In this document: positions 27,454 to 33,832 of the stretch, piece by piece
How the letters are laid out: the number at the start of each line of letters is the position of its first letter
Numbering within the stretch: the stretch's first letter is position 1
From: Ligaoa zhengdingensis
Lineage (GTDB): Bacteria; Bacillota; Clostridia; Oscillospirales; Ruminococcaceae
Length of the DNA: 64,000 nucleotides
Assembly (NCBI RefSeq): GCF_014384885.1
Contig: NZ_JACRST010000005.1
Coordinates: 62,001-126,000, forward strand
Reading direction: 5' to 3'
Program-made: the position numbers and the translations under genes
Notes under the pieces: model-generated
What the model was told of the DNA's origin: nothing
Databases searched by the model: none
What the model saw: only the letters and a program-made list of their open reading frames with translations

Positions 27454-28068
27454 TTGTCAATTCCACAAATCCGTACAGAAGCAATCGAGGCAGTAGGGCG
27501 AAAAATCCTGATGGAATATGATCCCTCTCTGCTATCCGGGCAACCATGTCCTGTGCCAATCGAAACCATTATCGAGACAAAGTTTGATCTAATCCTGGAG
27601 TTTCATACACTAAGAAAAAACCCCAAGATATTAGGGGAAACAATTTTCGATGACGGTGCTGTTGTCTTATATGACCAGATACAGAGACAGTATCGAATGA
27701 TTGCAGTAAGAGCCGGTACAATCTTAATTGATGAACGGCTTTGTGATCCGTCAAAATTAGGGCGGCTCCGTTTTACCTGTGCCCATGAGCTGGCTCATTG
27801 GGTACTACATAAGAAGTTGTACTCTGGTACTGGAGATGTTGCTGCTTATAACGGAAATGTTTCTTCCGACGAAAGTCATGGCATAATTGAGCGTCAGGCG
27901 GATACTCTGGCTTCTGCTCTGCTGATGCCTTTACCGCAGATCAAAAAATGTTTTTACCGGCTTAAAATAGGCCGGACAGATGAACAGCTCATTGCTGAAA
28001 TGGCAAATATTTTTGAGGTTTCCAAGCAAGCAATGCAGATTCGTCTAAAATCCAGAAACCTGATATAA
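27454..28068 (+). CDS. ImmA/IrrE-type metallopeptidase
   Basis: A 204-residue protein. The zinc motif HExxH is in CAHELAHWVLHKK (residues ~109-121) and the third ligand region is ERQADTLASALLMP (~148-161). The family cleaves XRE repressors. It starts at a TTG with GGGGGGAG upstream and follows the repressor gene as a two-gene unit. All catalytic residues expected are present. It would switch on the ICE by cutting the neighbouring repressor. Confidence 0.88.
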   Translation: MSIPQIRTEAIEAVGRKILMEYDPSLLSGQPCPVPIETIIETKFDLILEFHTLRKNPKILGETIFDDGAVVLYDQIQRQYRMIAVRAGTILIDERLCDPSKLGRLRFTCAHELAHWVLHKKLYSGTGDVAAYNGNVSSDESHGIIERQADTLASALLMPLPQIKKCFYRLKIGRTDEQLIAEMANIFEVSKQAMQIRLKSRNLI

Positions 28069-28138
28069 CCAAATGGGGGAATAGAGAGAGGCACTGCCCT
28101 CTCTCACGCTCCTCTGCTATGCTATTTTGTACCTAATA

Positions 28139-28158
28139 TGTTCGCAATATTGCGAACA
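28139..28158. promoter_or_regulatory. Perfect 20-base palindromic operator
   Basis: TGTTCGCAATATTGCGAACA is a perfect palindrome located just before the ArpU-like gene. It shares TGTTCGCA and CGAACA with the site before the XRE repressor gene. Confidence 0.65.
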
Positions 28159-28172
28159 AGGAGGGATGTTCT

Positions 28173-28709
28173 ATGAGAAAAGAAAGCACAACAATCCAAA
28201 AATGTAACAGCAGGCTAACAGCTTTGGGGCTTAACAGCGACGCTGCGTTTCATAGAAGTAAGCTGATTCTAAAGATTTACCGTGATGTAGTCTGGGTTCT
28301 GAGTGAACGGGCAGAAGAATTACAAGAAACTGCTTGGATTATGGGAGAACAAGATATAGAGTCTGGCCTCTGCTATCTTGAAAATTTTGCACCAGATATT
28401 GAACTGCAAGCCTTTGAAGAAAAAGTTTGCTGCCTTGTTCAAAATCAAATGCTAGTCAATATTATTGACCGTGCACTCCTTCGTCTGAAACGGTATCCGG
28501 ATCGAGGAGAACTTTACTATGAAATTTTGACTAAGCAATTTATCTATCGGTTCAACAGTACAGAGAAAGAATTGCTGGAAGAACTAAATATAGAGCGCAG
28601 TGTCTTTTATGACCGAAAACGAGAAGCCATCTATTTATTTTCTGTTTGCTTGTTTGGATATTCTATTCCAGAAGTCCTGGAGGAGCTGCCCCGACTAAAT
28701 CCCGACTAA
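28173..28709 (+). CDS. ArpU-like phage/ICE transcription activator
   Basis: A 178-residue helical protein. The C-terminal third (NSTEKELLEELNIERSVFYD, RKREAIYLFSVCLFG) is a sigma region 4-like helix-turn-helix as in ArpU/RinA-type regulators, which turn on late operons of phages and ICEs. GGAGGGATG precedes the ATG, and the palindromic operator just upstream suggests repression by the XRE protein. The stop lies inside a set of short direct repeats, which may be binding sites for this very protein. Confidence 0.65.
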   Translation: MRKESTTIQKCNSRLTALGLNSDAAFHRSKLILKIYRDVVWVLSERAEELQETAWIMGEQDIESGLCYLENFAPDIELQAFEEKVCCLVQNQMLVNIIDRALLRLKRYPDRGELYYEILTKQFIYRFNSTEKELLEELNIERSVFYDRKREAIYLFSVCLFGYSIPEVLEELPRLNPD

Positions 28710-28760
28710 ATCCCGACAAATCCCCGACCTAATCCCTACTCCCTTCCGACTTCCGACCTG
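28691..28760 (+). repeat. Iteron-like short direct repeats
   Basis: Four to six imperfect copies of a CCCGACTAAAT-type unit (CCCGACTAAAT, CCCGACTAAAT, CCCGACAAAT, CCCGACCTAAT, then two TTCCGAC) run head to tail across the end of the ArpU-like gene. They stand just before a promoter-like TATACT (28763-28768), which suggests activator binding sites. Confidence 0.6.
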
Positions 28761-28814
28761 CTATACTTGTTATAGTGGCAGGAATGCGCTAAATTGAATA
28801 CTTTTCTACATAAG

Positions 28815-28838
28815 GCCCGGCATTAACCGGGCTTTTTT
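28815..28838 (+). terminator. Terminator-like hairpin 1
   Basis: GCCCGG, loop CATTAA, CCGGGC, then six T. Confidence 0.6.
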
Positions 28839-28869
28839 CATTCCTGCTGCAATATGGCGGCAGGAACAT

Positions 28870-28905
28870 GGCTGGAGGTGAAAACACTTCCGGCCTTTTT
28901 CTTTG
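28870..28905 (+). terminator. Terminator-like hairpin 2
   Basis: GGCTGGAGGTG and CACTTCCGGCC form an eleven-pair stem with an AAAA loop, followed by TTTTTCTTT. Confidence 0.6.
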
Positions 28906-28925
28906 CCCGGTATTAGGAGGCCGGT

Positions 28926-28961
28926 ATGCGCTGGGAGGCGTACATAGCACAATATCCATGA
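28926..28961 (+). CDS. Possible 11-residue leader peptide
   Basis: ATG at 28926 opens MRWEAYIAQYP followed by TGA. TAGGAGG lies upstream at good distance. It comes after the two terminator-like hairpins and before a long inverted repeat, a place where leader peptides occur. There is no other support. Confidence 0.25.
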   Translation: MRWEAYIAQYP

Positions 28962-28963
28962 CA

Positions 28964-28999
28964 CCGTTCAAATTCGCTGACTACCAAGAATTTGAACGG
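28964..28999. repeat. Perfect 12-base inverted repeat before the sigma-like gene
   Basis: CCGTTCAAATTC (28964-28975) and GAATTTGAACGG (28988-28999) enclose a 12-base spacer. In RNA the stem would end at the ribosome binding site (GGAGGAAAGG); as DNA it could be an operator. Confidence 0.6.
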
Positions 29000-29009
29000 A
29001 GGAAAGGAT

Positions 29010-29558
29010 ATGACGAGAGTATTCATTTGGAAAAATAACAGCCCACAGGAATGGGAGGAAATCAGTTTTTCAGCGTTCAGTAAGGCACGCCGCAATGGTT
29101 GCTTTACTGGGCGCTTTTTTGTTGAAACAGTCAAAATGTTCCGTGATGAAGATGACCGCATTATCATGGAATGTTCTCGCAAAGATTTTGAAAAATACCA
29201 ACAGGAGGACCGCCACAGCCGCTATCTCCAGGAACATGAGAAAAGTCGCTCTATATTCCCGGCTTCTCATGTGGGAGATCGTGACGGCACAGAGGAAGGT
29301 TATCAGGATACAGATTTGTTTGTGGATGAATCTGTTGATACTGCGGAACAAGCTATTCAGAATTTACTTCTTGAGGATTTACACCAAGCTCTATTGAAAC
29401 TGAGTCCAGCAGAACGAGATTTTATATTGTCCTATTATGAAATGAAAATACCAAATGCAACTTGTTTAGCCCAACGATATGGTATTACTCGGCAAGCCGC
29501 AGATAAGCGATTGAAAAAAATTGAAGAAAAAATAAAAAAGTTGGTTGCGATTTTCTAA
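29010..29558 (+). CDS. Sigma-70-like region 4 protein
   Basis: A 182-residue protein. The C-terminal ~60 residues (ALLKLSPAERDFILSYYEMK, ITRQAADKRLKKIEEKIKKL) form a sigma region 4 helix-turn-helix. The N-terminal ~100 residues (VFIWKNNSPQEWEEISFSAF) are not a clear sigma region 2, so this may be an ICE-specific regulator rather than a complete sigma factor. GGAGGAAAGG precedes the ATG. Such proteins are common near the excision genes of Clostridia ICEs. Confidence 0.75.
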   Translation: MTRVFIWKNNSPQEWEEISFSAFSKARRNGCFTGRFFVETVKMFRDEDDRIIMECSRKDFEKYQQEDRHSRYLQEHEKSRSIFPASHVGDRDGTEEGYQDTDLFVDESVDTAEQAIQNLLLEDLHQALLKLSPAERDFILSYYEMKIPNATCLAQRYGITRQAADKRLKKIEEKIKKLVAIF

Positions 29559-30033
29559 AAAAGTGGCAGTAGCAAGTGAGAGGGAAATCCTTTCACTTGC
29601 ACCTTGACAACCTCATATACGAATCATTAAGTTTGATCCTCTTTGGGCGTAATAGCCGCTACATCAGCGGTATATTTTCTGAGAGCTGCCACTCGCATAA
29701 CAGGCCAACCCATTTTTGCTGTATAGATGAGTTTTCGGTTTATCAGAAATATATCAGGCTGGAATACATCGGATGGCATCCGGTCATGGCATAACAAGGA
29801 GGAAAGCTCTCTTACAGCCATAGTCCGAGCGTGATAATAACCGTCGCAGGCCATGGGTAAGACCAAACGAAGTGGAGGTGAAACTCCTGAGAAGCAGGCC
29901 AGCCACCTGCGGCTTAATGATTACCCAAATCCCTGGGGTGTCGTGGACAAGTAAGGGATAAAACAGGCGCTAAATTGAAGGAGACTCTGTAATTTGCAGA
30001 GCCTCCTTCTTACATAATCAAATCTCAAAACAT
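29559..30033 (+). ncRNA. Structured non-coding stretch, candidate RNA
   Basis: No credible gene is seen in this 475-base gap. It opens with a 12-pair hairpin (29572-29600). At 29854-29927 TGGGTAA and TTACCCA can close a multibranch structure that holds hairpins GGAG/CTCC (29874-29887) and GCAGG/CCTGC (29894-29910). It ends with a long hairpin at 29978-30008. I do not match it to a known RNA class. Transcription direction is assumed from the neighbours. Confidence 0.4.
29978..30008 (+). terminator. Strong hairpin before the MazF gene
   Basis: AAGGAGACTCTG (29978-29989) and CAGAGCCTCCTT (29997-30008) pair with one mismatch. Only a weak T tract follows, so it may be a terminator or part of the structured RNA. 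Confidence 0.5.
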
Positions 30034-30045
30034 AGGAGGATGAAC

Positions 30046-30426
30046 ATGAAAGAAGATTGGATTTATAAGCGTGGGGATTTATATTATGCCAATTTGAACC
30101 CTTATTTTGGATCAGAGCAAGGCGGCACCCGTCCTGTCCTGGTTCTTCAAAACAATGTGGGGAATTTTTTCTGCCCCACTTTGATCGTAGCTCCACTCAC
30201 CAGTAAATGGATTAAGAAAAAGGAGCTGCCCACACACTATGCACTGGAGAGCGTTCCAGAGCTTGGACTGAAATCTGTTGTTCTGCTGGAGCAAATTAAA
30301 ACGATTGATAAAAGGCGTGTTTTATCGTACATTGGGCGCGTATCTCGCGAAGAAATGAGAGCGATTGATGATGCTCTGCAAGTTAGTTTAGATATTCATA
30401 TTCCGGAGGAAATGGAGGCTCCGTAA
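30046..30426 (+). CDS. MazF/PemK-type endoribonuclease toxin
   Basis: A 126-residue protein with the CcdB/PemK fold signature: KRGDLYYANLNPYFGSEQGG at the N-terminus, TRPVLVLQN, the VAPLTSKW block and a C-terminal RVLSYIGRVSREEM helix. MazF toxins cut mRNA. The ATG at 30046 has AGGAGGA at good distance; the ATG at 30040 is too close. No small antitoxin gene is visible directly upstream, so the cognate antitoxin is unclear, or the protein has been adopted as an ICE regulator. Confidence 0.85.
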   Translation: MKEDWIYKRGDLYYANLNPYFGSEQGGTRPVLVLQNNVGNFFCPTLIVAPLTSKWIKKKELPTHYALESVPELGLKSVVLLEQIKTIDKRRVLSYIGRVSREEMRAIDDALQVSLDIHIPEEMEAP

Positions 30427-30456
30427 GGCCACTTACCGGATAAAGGAGGCGTTTTT

Positions 30457-30684
30457 ATGTTTGAAGCAAGAATTGCGGAATTGAACCGCTTTAATGAACA
30501 AAATCCTGTCAGCTATGACAAAAGAACCTATACGGTCGATGAGATTCAGGACATTCTGGGTATCAGTCGTCCCACAGCATATAATCTGGTAAAACAGGGT
30601 GTATTCCACAGCGTCAGAGTCGGCGGTCATATCCGCATTTCCAAAAAGAGCTTTGATGACTGGCTGGATCACGCAGATGAATGA
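30457..30684 (+). CDS. Excisionase-family HTH protein
   Basis: A 75-residue protein with the MerR-like excisionase HTH (YTVDEIQDILGISRPTAYNL, VGGHIRISKKSFDDWL). Such proteins bend the att DNA and direct the integrase to excision. AAGGAGGC lies before the ATG. It follows the MazF gene by 30 bases and comes before a second, double-domain excisionase-like protein and the integrase. Confidence 0.85.
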   Translation: MFEARIAELNRFNEQNPVSYDKRTYTVDEIQDILGISRPTAYNLVKQGVFHSVRVGGHIRISKKSFDDWLDHADE

Positions 30685-30788
30685 TTTGTCAAGGATGCCG
30701 ATCTCCAAATCGACATCCTTAACTTTTTTTCTGCTTTCTCTTACAATGAGGCCATAGCAAGAAAAACTTTATAGAGGAGGCAAAAGCC

Positions 30789-31226
30789 ATGCAAAAACAA
30801 AGAGTAAAGACCAGTATGTCTGTACCAGAGATGGGCAAAATGCTTGGGCTTGGTAAAGTAGAATCCTACTGGTTGGTTAAAAAGAACTATTTCAAAACAA
30901 TTCAAGTGGCCGGACGAATGAGAGTTATGCTGGATAGCTTTGAAGATTGGTATGCCGGCCAGTTCCACTATAAAAAAGTGGATGGTACACCGCCCGGAGA
31001 GAAATGGAGGCATACTACGATGTCAGTTCCGGAAATGGCGGATCTTTTGGGGCTGAAATCTGGCACAGCTTATGACCTTGTTAAAAGGGGCTATTTTGAG
31101 ACGACCTTGATTGATCGAAGAATTCGTATCATTACCAGCAGTTTTGAAGCCTGGTATCAAAAGCAAACTCATTATGTGAAAATCTCAGAAAGGAGCAATG
31201 AAAATGGCATCTATCGTGAAGCGTAA
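30789..31226 (+). CDS. Protein with two tandem excisionase-like HTH domains
   Basis: A 145-residue protein made of two similar halves. Residues ~8-65 (MSVPEMGKMLGLGKVESYWL, RVMLDSFEDWYAGQFHYKKV) and ~76-135 (MSVPEMADLLGLKSGTAYDL, RIITSSFEAWYQKQTHYVKI) each match the excisionase-type HTH. The duplication lets one chain bind two sites. GAGGAGGC precedes the ATG, and the 3' end overlaps the integrase start by 23 bases, so the two are coupled. Confidence 0.85.
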   Translation: MQKQRVKTSMSVPEMGKMLGLGKVESYWLVKKNYFKTIQVAGRMRVMLDSFEDWYAGQFHYKKVDGTPPGEKWRHTTMSVPEMADLLGLKSGTAYDLVKRGYFETTLIDRRIRIITSSFEAWYQKQTHYVKISERSNENGIYREA

Positions 31227-32595
31227 AAGCAAATATTCTGTGGTGTATGATTACACAGATGAAAACGGAAAACGCAGACAGCGTTGGGAAACCTTCAGCA
31301 CAAATGCAGAAGCAAAAAAACGAAAAAAGCAAATTGAGTATGAGCAGGACTCTGGAACCTTCTTTATTCCTACGGCAAAGACCCTGAACGATCTGCTCGA
31401 TGAATATATGTCCATCTATGGTGTAAATACCTGGGCAATGTCAACATATGAAAGCCGCCGTGGTCTGGCGAGAAACTACATAACTCCTATTATCGGAGAT
31501 ATGTTACTATCCGACATCACTCCAAGGATGATGGATAAGTATTACCGTGATCTGCTCTCTGTGAAAACGGTAAGCGTCAACAACCGCAAACCCACAAGCG
31601 AATATCTGACCCCGCATACAGTAAGAGAAATTCACAAGCTACTTCGCAGTGCCTTTAATCAGGCGGTGCGTTGGGAACTAATCAGCCGTAACCCTGTCCT
31701 GAATGCGACACTTCCCAAAGAAGAACATAAAGAACGGGATATATGGACTGCCGAAACGCTGAGCAAGGCTATGGAAGTCTGTGATGATCCTATCCTCTCC
31801 CTTGCCTTAAATCTGGCGTTCTCCTGCTCTTTACGCATTGGTGAAATGCTGGGCCTTACCTGGGACTGCATTGATATTGCACCACAGAGCATAGAAAATG
31901 GTTCAGCTTATATATTCGTCAACAAAGAGCTGCAACGGGTTACACGAGGTGCATTGGACGATTTGAGCGACAAAGGTGTTATTAAGAAGTTTCCACCTTG
32001 CATAGCCAGTACCCATACTGCTCTGGTCCTGAAAGAGCCTAAAACCAAAACCAGTATTCGCCGCGTGTACCTGCCGAAAACAGTTGCCTATATGCTGGTA
32101 GAGAGAAAAAAAGAAATTGATGAGCTGATGGATCTGTTTGGAGATGAATACATCGACAATAACCTGGTCTTTTGCTCCAGCAATGGCCGTCCGATGGAAA
32201 GCCAGGTGATTAACCGTGCTTTCAATAAACTTATCAAAGAAAACGGACTGCCTCATGTTGTATTCCATTCTCTCCGTCACTCCAGTATCACCTACAAGCT
32301 GAAACTCAATGGTGGCGATATGAAATCCGTCCAGGGCGACTCTGGTCATGCTCAGGTAAAAATGGTTGCAGATGTCTACTCTCACATCATCGACGAGGAT
32401 CGCTGCATAAACGCTCAGCGATTGGAGGAAGCATTTTACTCATCCAAGACTCCTGACCCTGTTGAAGATACAGAGCCTAAAACTGCGGATACTGCCGTCA
32501 CTGAAAGTGATGAAAGTGATGCAGCGAAGATACTGGAACTGCTTAAAAATCCCGAAACTGCCGCACTGCTCAAGCAGCTGGCAAAAGCTTTATAA
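31204..32595 (+). CDS. Tyrosine integrase
   Basis: A 463-residue tyrosine recombinase. N-terminal residues ~1-50 form the arm-binding domain (KSKYSVVYDYTDENGKRRQR), ~60-165 the SAM-like core-binding domain, and ~180-395 the catalytic domain with Arg in SLRIGEMLGL, HxxR in FHSLRHSS and the nucleophile Tyr in VADVYSHI. The ATG at 31204 is preferred over 31198 because AGGAG lies eight bases before it. A charged linker and a helical tail end the protein. It sits at the ICE end next to tRNA-Arg, its likely integration site. Confidence 0.95.
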   Translation: MASIVKRKSKYSVVYDYTDENGKRRQRWETFSTNAEAKKRKKQIEYEQDSGTFFIPTAKTLNDLLDEYMSIYGVNTWAMSTYESRRGLARNYITPIIGDMLLSDITPRMMDKYYRDLLSVKTVSVNNRKPTSEYLTPHTVREIHKLLRSAFNQAVRWELISRNPVLNATLPKEEHKERDIWTAETLSKAMEVCDDPILSLALNLAFSCSLRIGEMLGLTWDCIDIAPQSIENGSAYIFVNKELQRVTRGALDDLSDKGVIKKFPPCIASTHTALVLKEPKTKTSIRRVYLPKTVAYMLVERKKEIDELMDLFGDEYIDNNLVFCSSNGRPMESQVINRAFNKLIKENGLPHVVFHSLRHSSITYKLKLNGGDMKSVQGDSGHAQVKMVADVYSHIIDEDRCINAQRLEEAFYSSKTPDPVEDTEPKTADTAVTESDESDAAKILELLKNPETAALLKQLAKAL

Positions 32596-32616
32596 AGTCC
32601 CTCCCTCAGAAGAACG

Positions 32617-32640
32617 CCTCTCACTTTGTGAGAGGTTTTC
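32617..32640 (+). terminator. Integrase terminator
   Basis: CCTCTCAC (32617-32624) and GTGAGAGG (32628-32635) form a stem followed by TTTTCTT. Confidence 0.8.
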
Positions 32641-32681
32641 TTCGTTTGAACCACTTTGCACAGTGACCAAACACTTTTTTT

Positions 32682-32856
32682 GTTAGCAAGGTTCTGAAAG
32701 CATTTTTGAGCGATGTTAGCAAATTCGCGATTTTGTTTGCAACTTCCTCTAATTTCTGCTAACAAATGTTTGCAAGTTCCTTTGGTAAAAATCGAACCTC
32801 TGACTTACCGCCTTTCTTAGCAAAAGGCCAAATCTCGTTAGCAAATGTTAGCAAAC
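32682..32856. repeat. Repeated GTTAGCAAA motifs, candidate integrase arm sites
   Basis: GTTAGCAAA-type words occur at 32682-32690, 32715-32724, 32837-32846 and 32847-32856 (the last two in tandem), and inverted at 32758-32766; related words TTTGCAA occur between. They lie between the integrase and the tRNA, where arm-type binding sites are expected. No gene is seen in this 348-base gap. Confidence 0.6.
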
Positions 32857-32891
32857 CAAGGTTTTTTGCAAAAAAGCCACAAAAGCCGCAG

Positions 32892-32935
32892 AAATAAGAA
32901 AAGCCGAAAACCCTGATAAATCAAAGGTTTTCGGC
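32892..32935 (-). terminator. Terminator after tRNA-Arg
   Basis: GCCGAAAACC (32903-32912) and GGTTTTCGGC (32926-32935) pair; on the minus strand TTTTCTTATTT follows. Confidence 0.7.
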
Positions 32936-32943
32936 GTGTTTGC

Positions 32944-33020
32944 TGGCGTCCCTGGCGGGATTCGAACCCACGGCCTTTCGCTTAGGAGGCGAACGCTCTA
33001 TCCTGCTGAGCTACAGAGAC
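32944..33020 (-). tRNA. tRNA-Arg(CCU)
   Basis: The minus strand folds into a full cloverleaf: acceptor GTCTCTG/CAGGGAC, D-arm AGCTCAGCAGGATAGAGC, anticodon stem TTCGC/GCGAA around CTCCTAA (anticodon CCT), T-arm with GTTCGAATC, and an encoded CCA end. It is the attachment target of the ICE; the 3' half next to the integrase may be supplied by the element. Confidence 0.93.
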
Positions 33021-33082
33021 TTATATTAAATTGAGACTGGCAACGATCACTTTTCCCCGTAAGGCAGCTGGTAGAGCACAAC

Positions 33083-33122
33083 CTTAGGAGGCGAACGCTC
33101 TATCCGACTGAGCTACGGAGAC
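33083..33122 (-). pseudogene. 5' half of a second tRNA-Arg(CCU), att-site scar
   Basis: On the minus strand the 5' half of tRNA-Arg(CCU) from the acceptor strand GTCTCCG to the anticodon loop is present, then the match stops. Bases 33083-33105 repeat 32981-33003 exactly. The left side (GCAGCTGGTAGAGCACAACC) does not complete a tRNA. This is either a host gene cut by the ICE or a scar of an earlier insertion. Confidence 0.75.
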
Positions 33123-33327
33123 AAAATACTGTAACTTTTATCATATACGAAAGCGGGGTTGATGTCAATAAAACGGGCGGTAGAATTCTCAATTTTTCTG
33201 GGAAAGGGGTTTCCTTGTAAAGGAAAACGTGATATATTATCTTAATAGAGTATGATCGCCGTGATGTGCGCATTAGGGTGCGCTGAAGACGCGCGGCAAA
33301 CGGAATTTTGACTTGGAGGATCACCGA

Positions 33328-33756
33328 ATGAAACGTGAAAAGTCATGCGGTGCGCTTGTGTACCGCAAAAAGGACGATAAACAGCCCGAGCTGCTGCTCA
33401 TCAAGCACCGGTTCGGCGGCCACTGGTCGTTCCCCAAGGGCCACGTGGAGGCCGGGGAAAACGAGGTGGAAACCGCACTGCGCGAGGTGGGCGAGGAAAC
33501 CGGGCTGAGGATCGACCTGCTGGATGGATTCCGCGAGTGCGTGGAATACTACCCGAAGCCGAATGTGAAAAAACAAGTGGTCTATTTCCTGGGTTACGCG
33601 GCGGATGACCGCGTGCACAAGCAGGATGAGGAGGTCAGCGAGGTCAAGTGGCTCGCCCTGGATGACGCCCTGAACGCTGTCACCTTTAAAAACGACAAAA
33701 ACTTGATCAGCCGGGCCAAGAGCTTCCTGATGAACGGGCAGAGCCAGGACCGGTGA
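33328..33756 (+). CDS. Nudix hydrolase
   Basis: A 142-residue MutT/Nudix protein. The Nudix box is GHVEAGENEVETALREVGEE (from residue 38). The overall pattern (CGALVYRKKDD, HRFGGHWSFPKGH) is that of bis(5'-nucleosyl)-tetraphosphatase-like enzymes that split Ap4A-type dinucleotides. TTGGAGGA precedes the ATG. It is the first chromosomal gene after the tRNA scar and is followed by a terminator, so it is probably a single-gene unit. A candidate promoter is the AT-rich stretch around 33210-33240. Confidence 0.88.
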   Translation: MKREKSCGALVYRKKDDKQPELLLIKHRFGGHWSFPKGHVEAGENEVETALREVGEETGLRIDLLDGFRECVEYYPKPNVKKQVVYFLGYAADDRVHKQDEEVSEVKWLALDDALNAVTFKNDKNLISRAKSFLMNGQSQDR

Positions 33757-33773
33757 TGGAAAGAGGATCAAAG

Positions 33774-33800
33774 GGCGGGGGTTTGTCCCCGTCTCTTTTT
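33774..33800 (+). terminator. Terminator after the Nudix gene
   Basis: CGGGG and CCCCG form a short GC stem, followed by TCTCTTTTTG. Confidence 0.6.
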
Positions 33801-33832
33801 GTCTCAATGACGATAAAGGAGTTGTGTTCGCT

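Larger units (their letters stand above)
28710..29009 (+). promoter_or_regulatory. Leader region before the sigma-like gene
   Basis: No ordinary gene is seen in this 300-base gap. It holds the end of the repeats, a promoter-like TATACT, two terminator-like hairpins (28815-28838 and 28870-28905), a possible 11-codon ORF (28926-28961) and a long perfect inverted repeat (28964-28999) next to the ribosome binding site. This layout suggests attenuation or antitermination. Confidence 0.5.
1..33003. mobile_element. Right-hand part of a CTn5-like integrative conjugative element
   Basis: The stretch carries the conjugation and maintenance genes typical of Clostridia ICEs: giant helicase, DUF3848/DUF3849 protein, MobC, CD1845-like protein, MOBP relaxase, XRE/ImmA pair, excisionase-like proteins and a tyrosine integrase. 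The integrase is the last gene before a tRNA-Arg, the classical position for an integration end. Base composition is visibly lower in GC than the chromosome to the right. The left end and the type IV secretion genes are outside the window. The right boundary is placed in the 23-base tRNA core at 32981-33003, but a second copy of this core at 33083-33105 could be the true edge. Confidence 0.9.

Noticed and set aside
28691..28760. Origin of transfer in the iteron-like repeats
   Set aside because: The repeats lie far from mobC and the relaxase and next to a promoter; an activator binding role is simpler.
29576..29794. Short frames in the structured gap of the ICE
   Set aside because: No ribosome binding site, no protein-like pattern, and both strands are equally open. 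The region is better explained as non-coding.
33021..33122. A second working tRNA
   Set aside because: Only the 5' half of a tRNA-Arg is present; the left side does not pair with the acceptor or form a T-arm.
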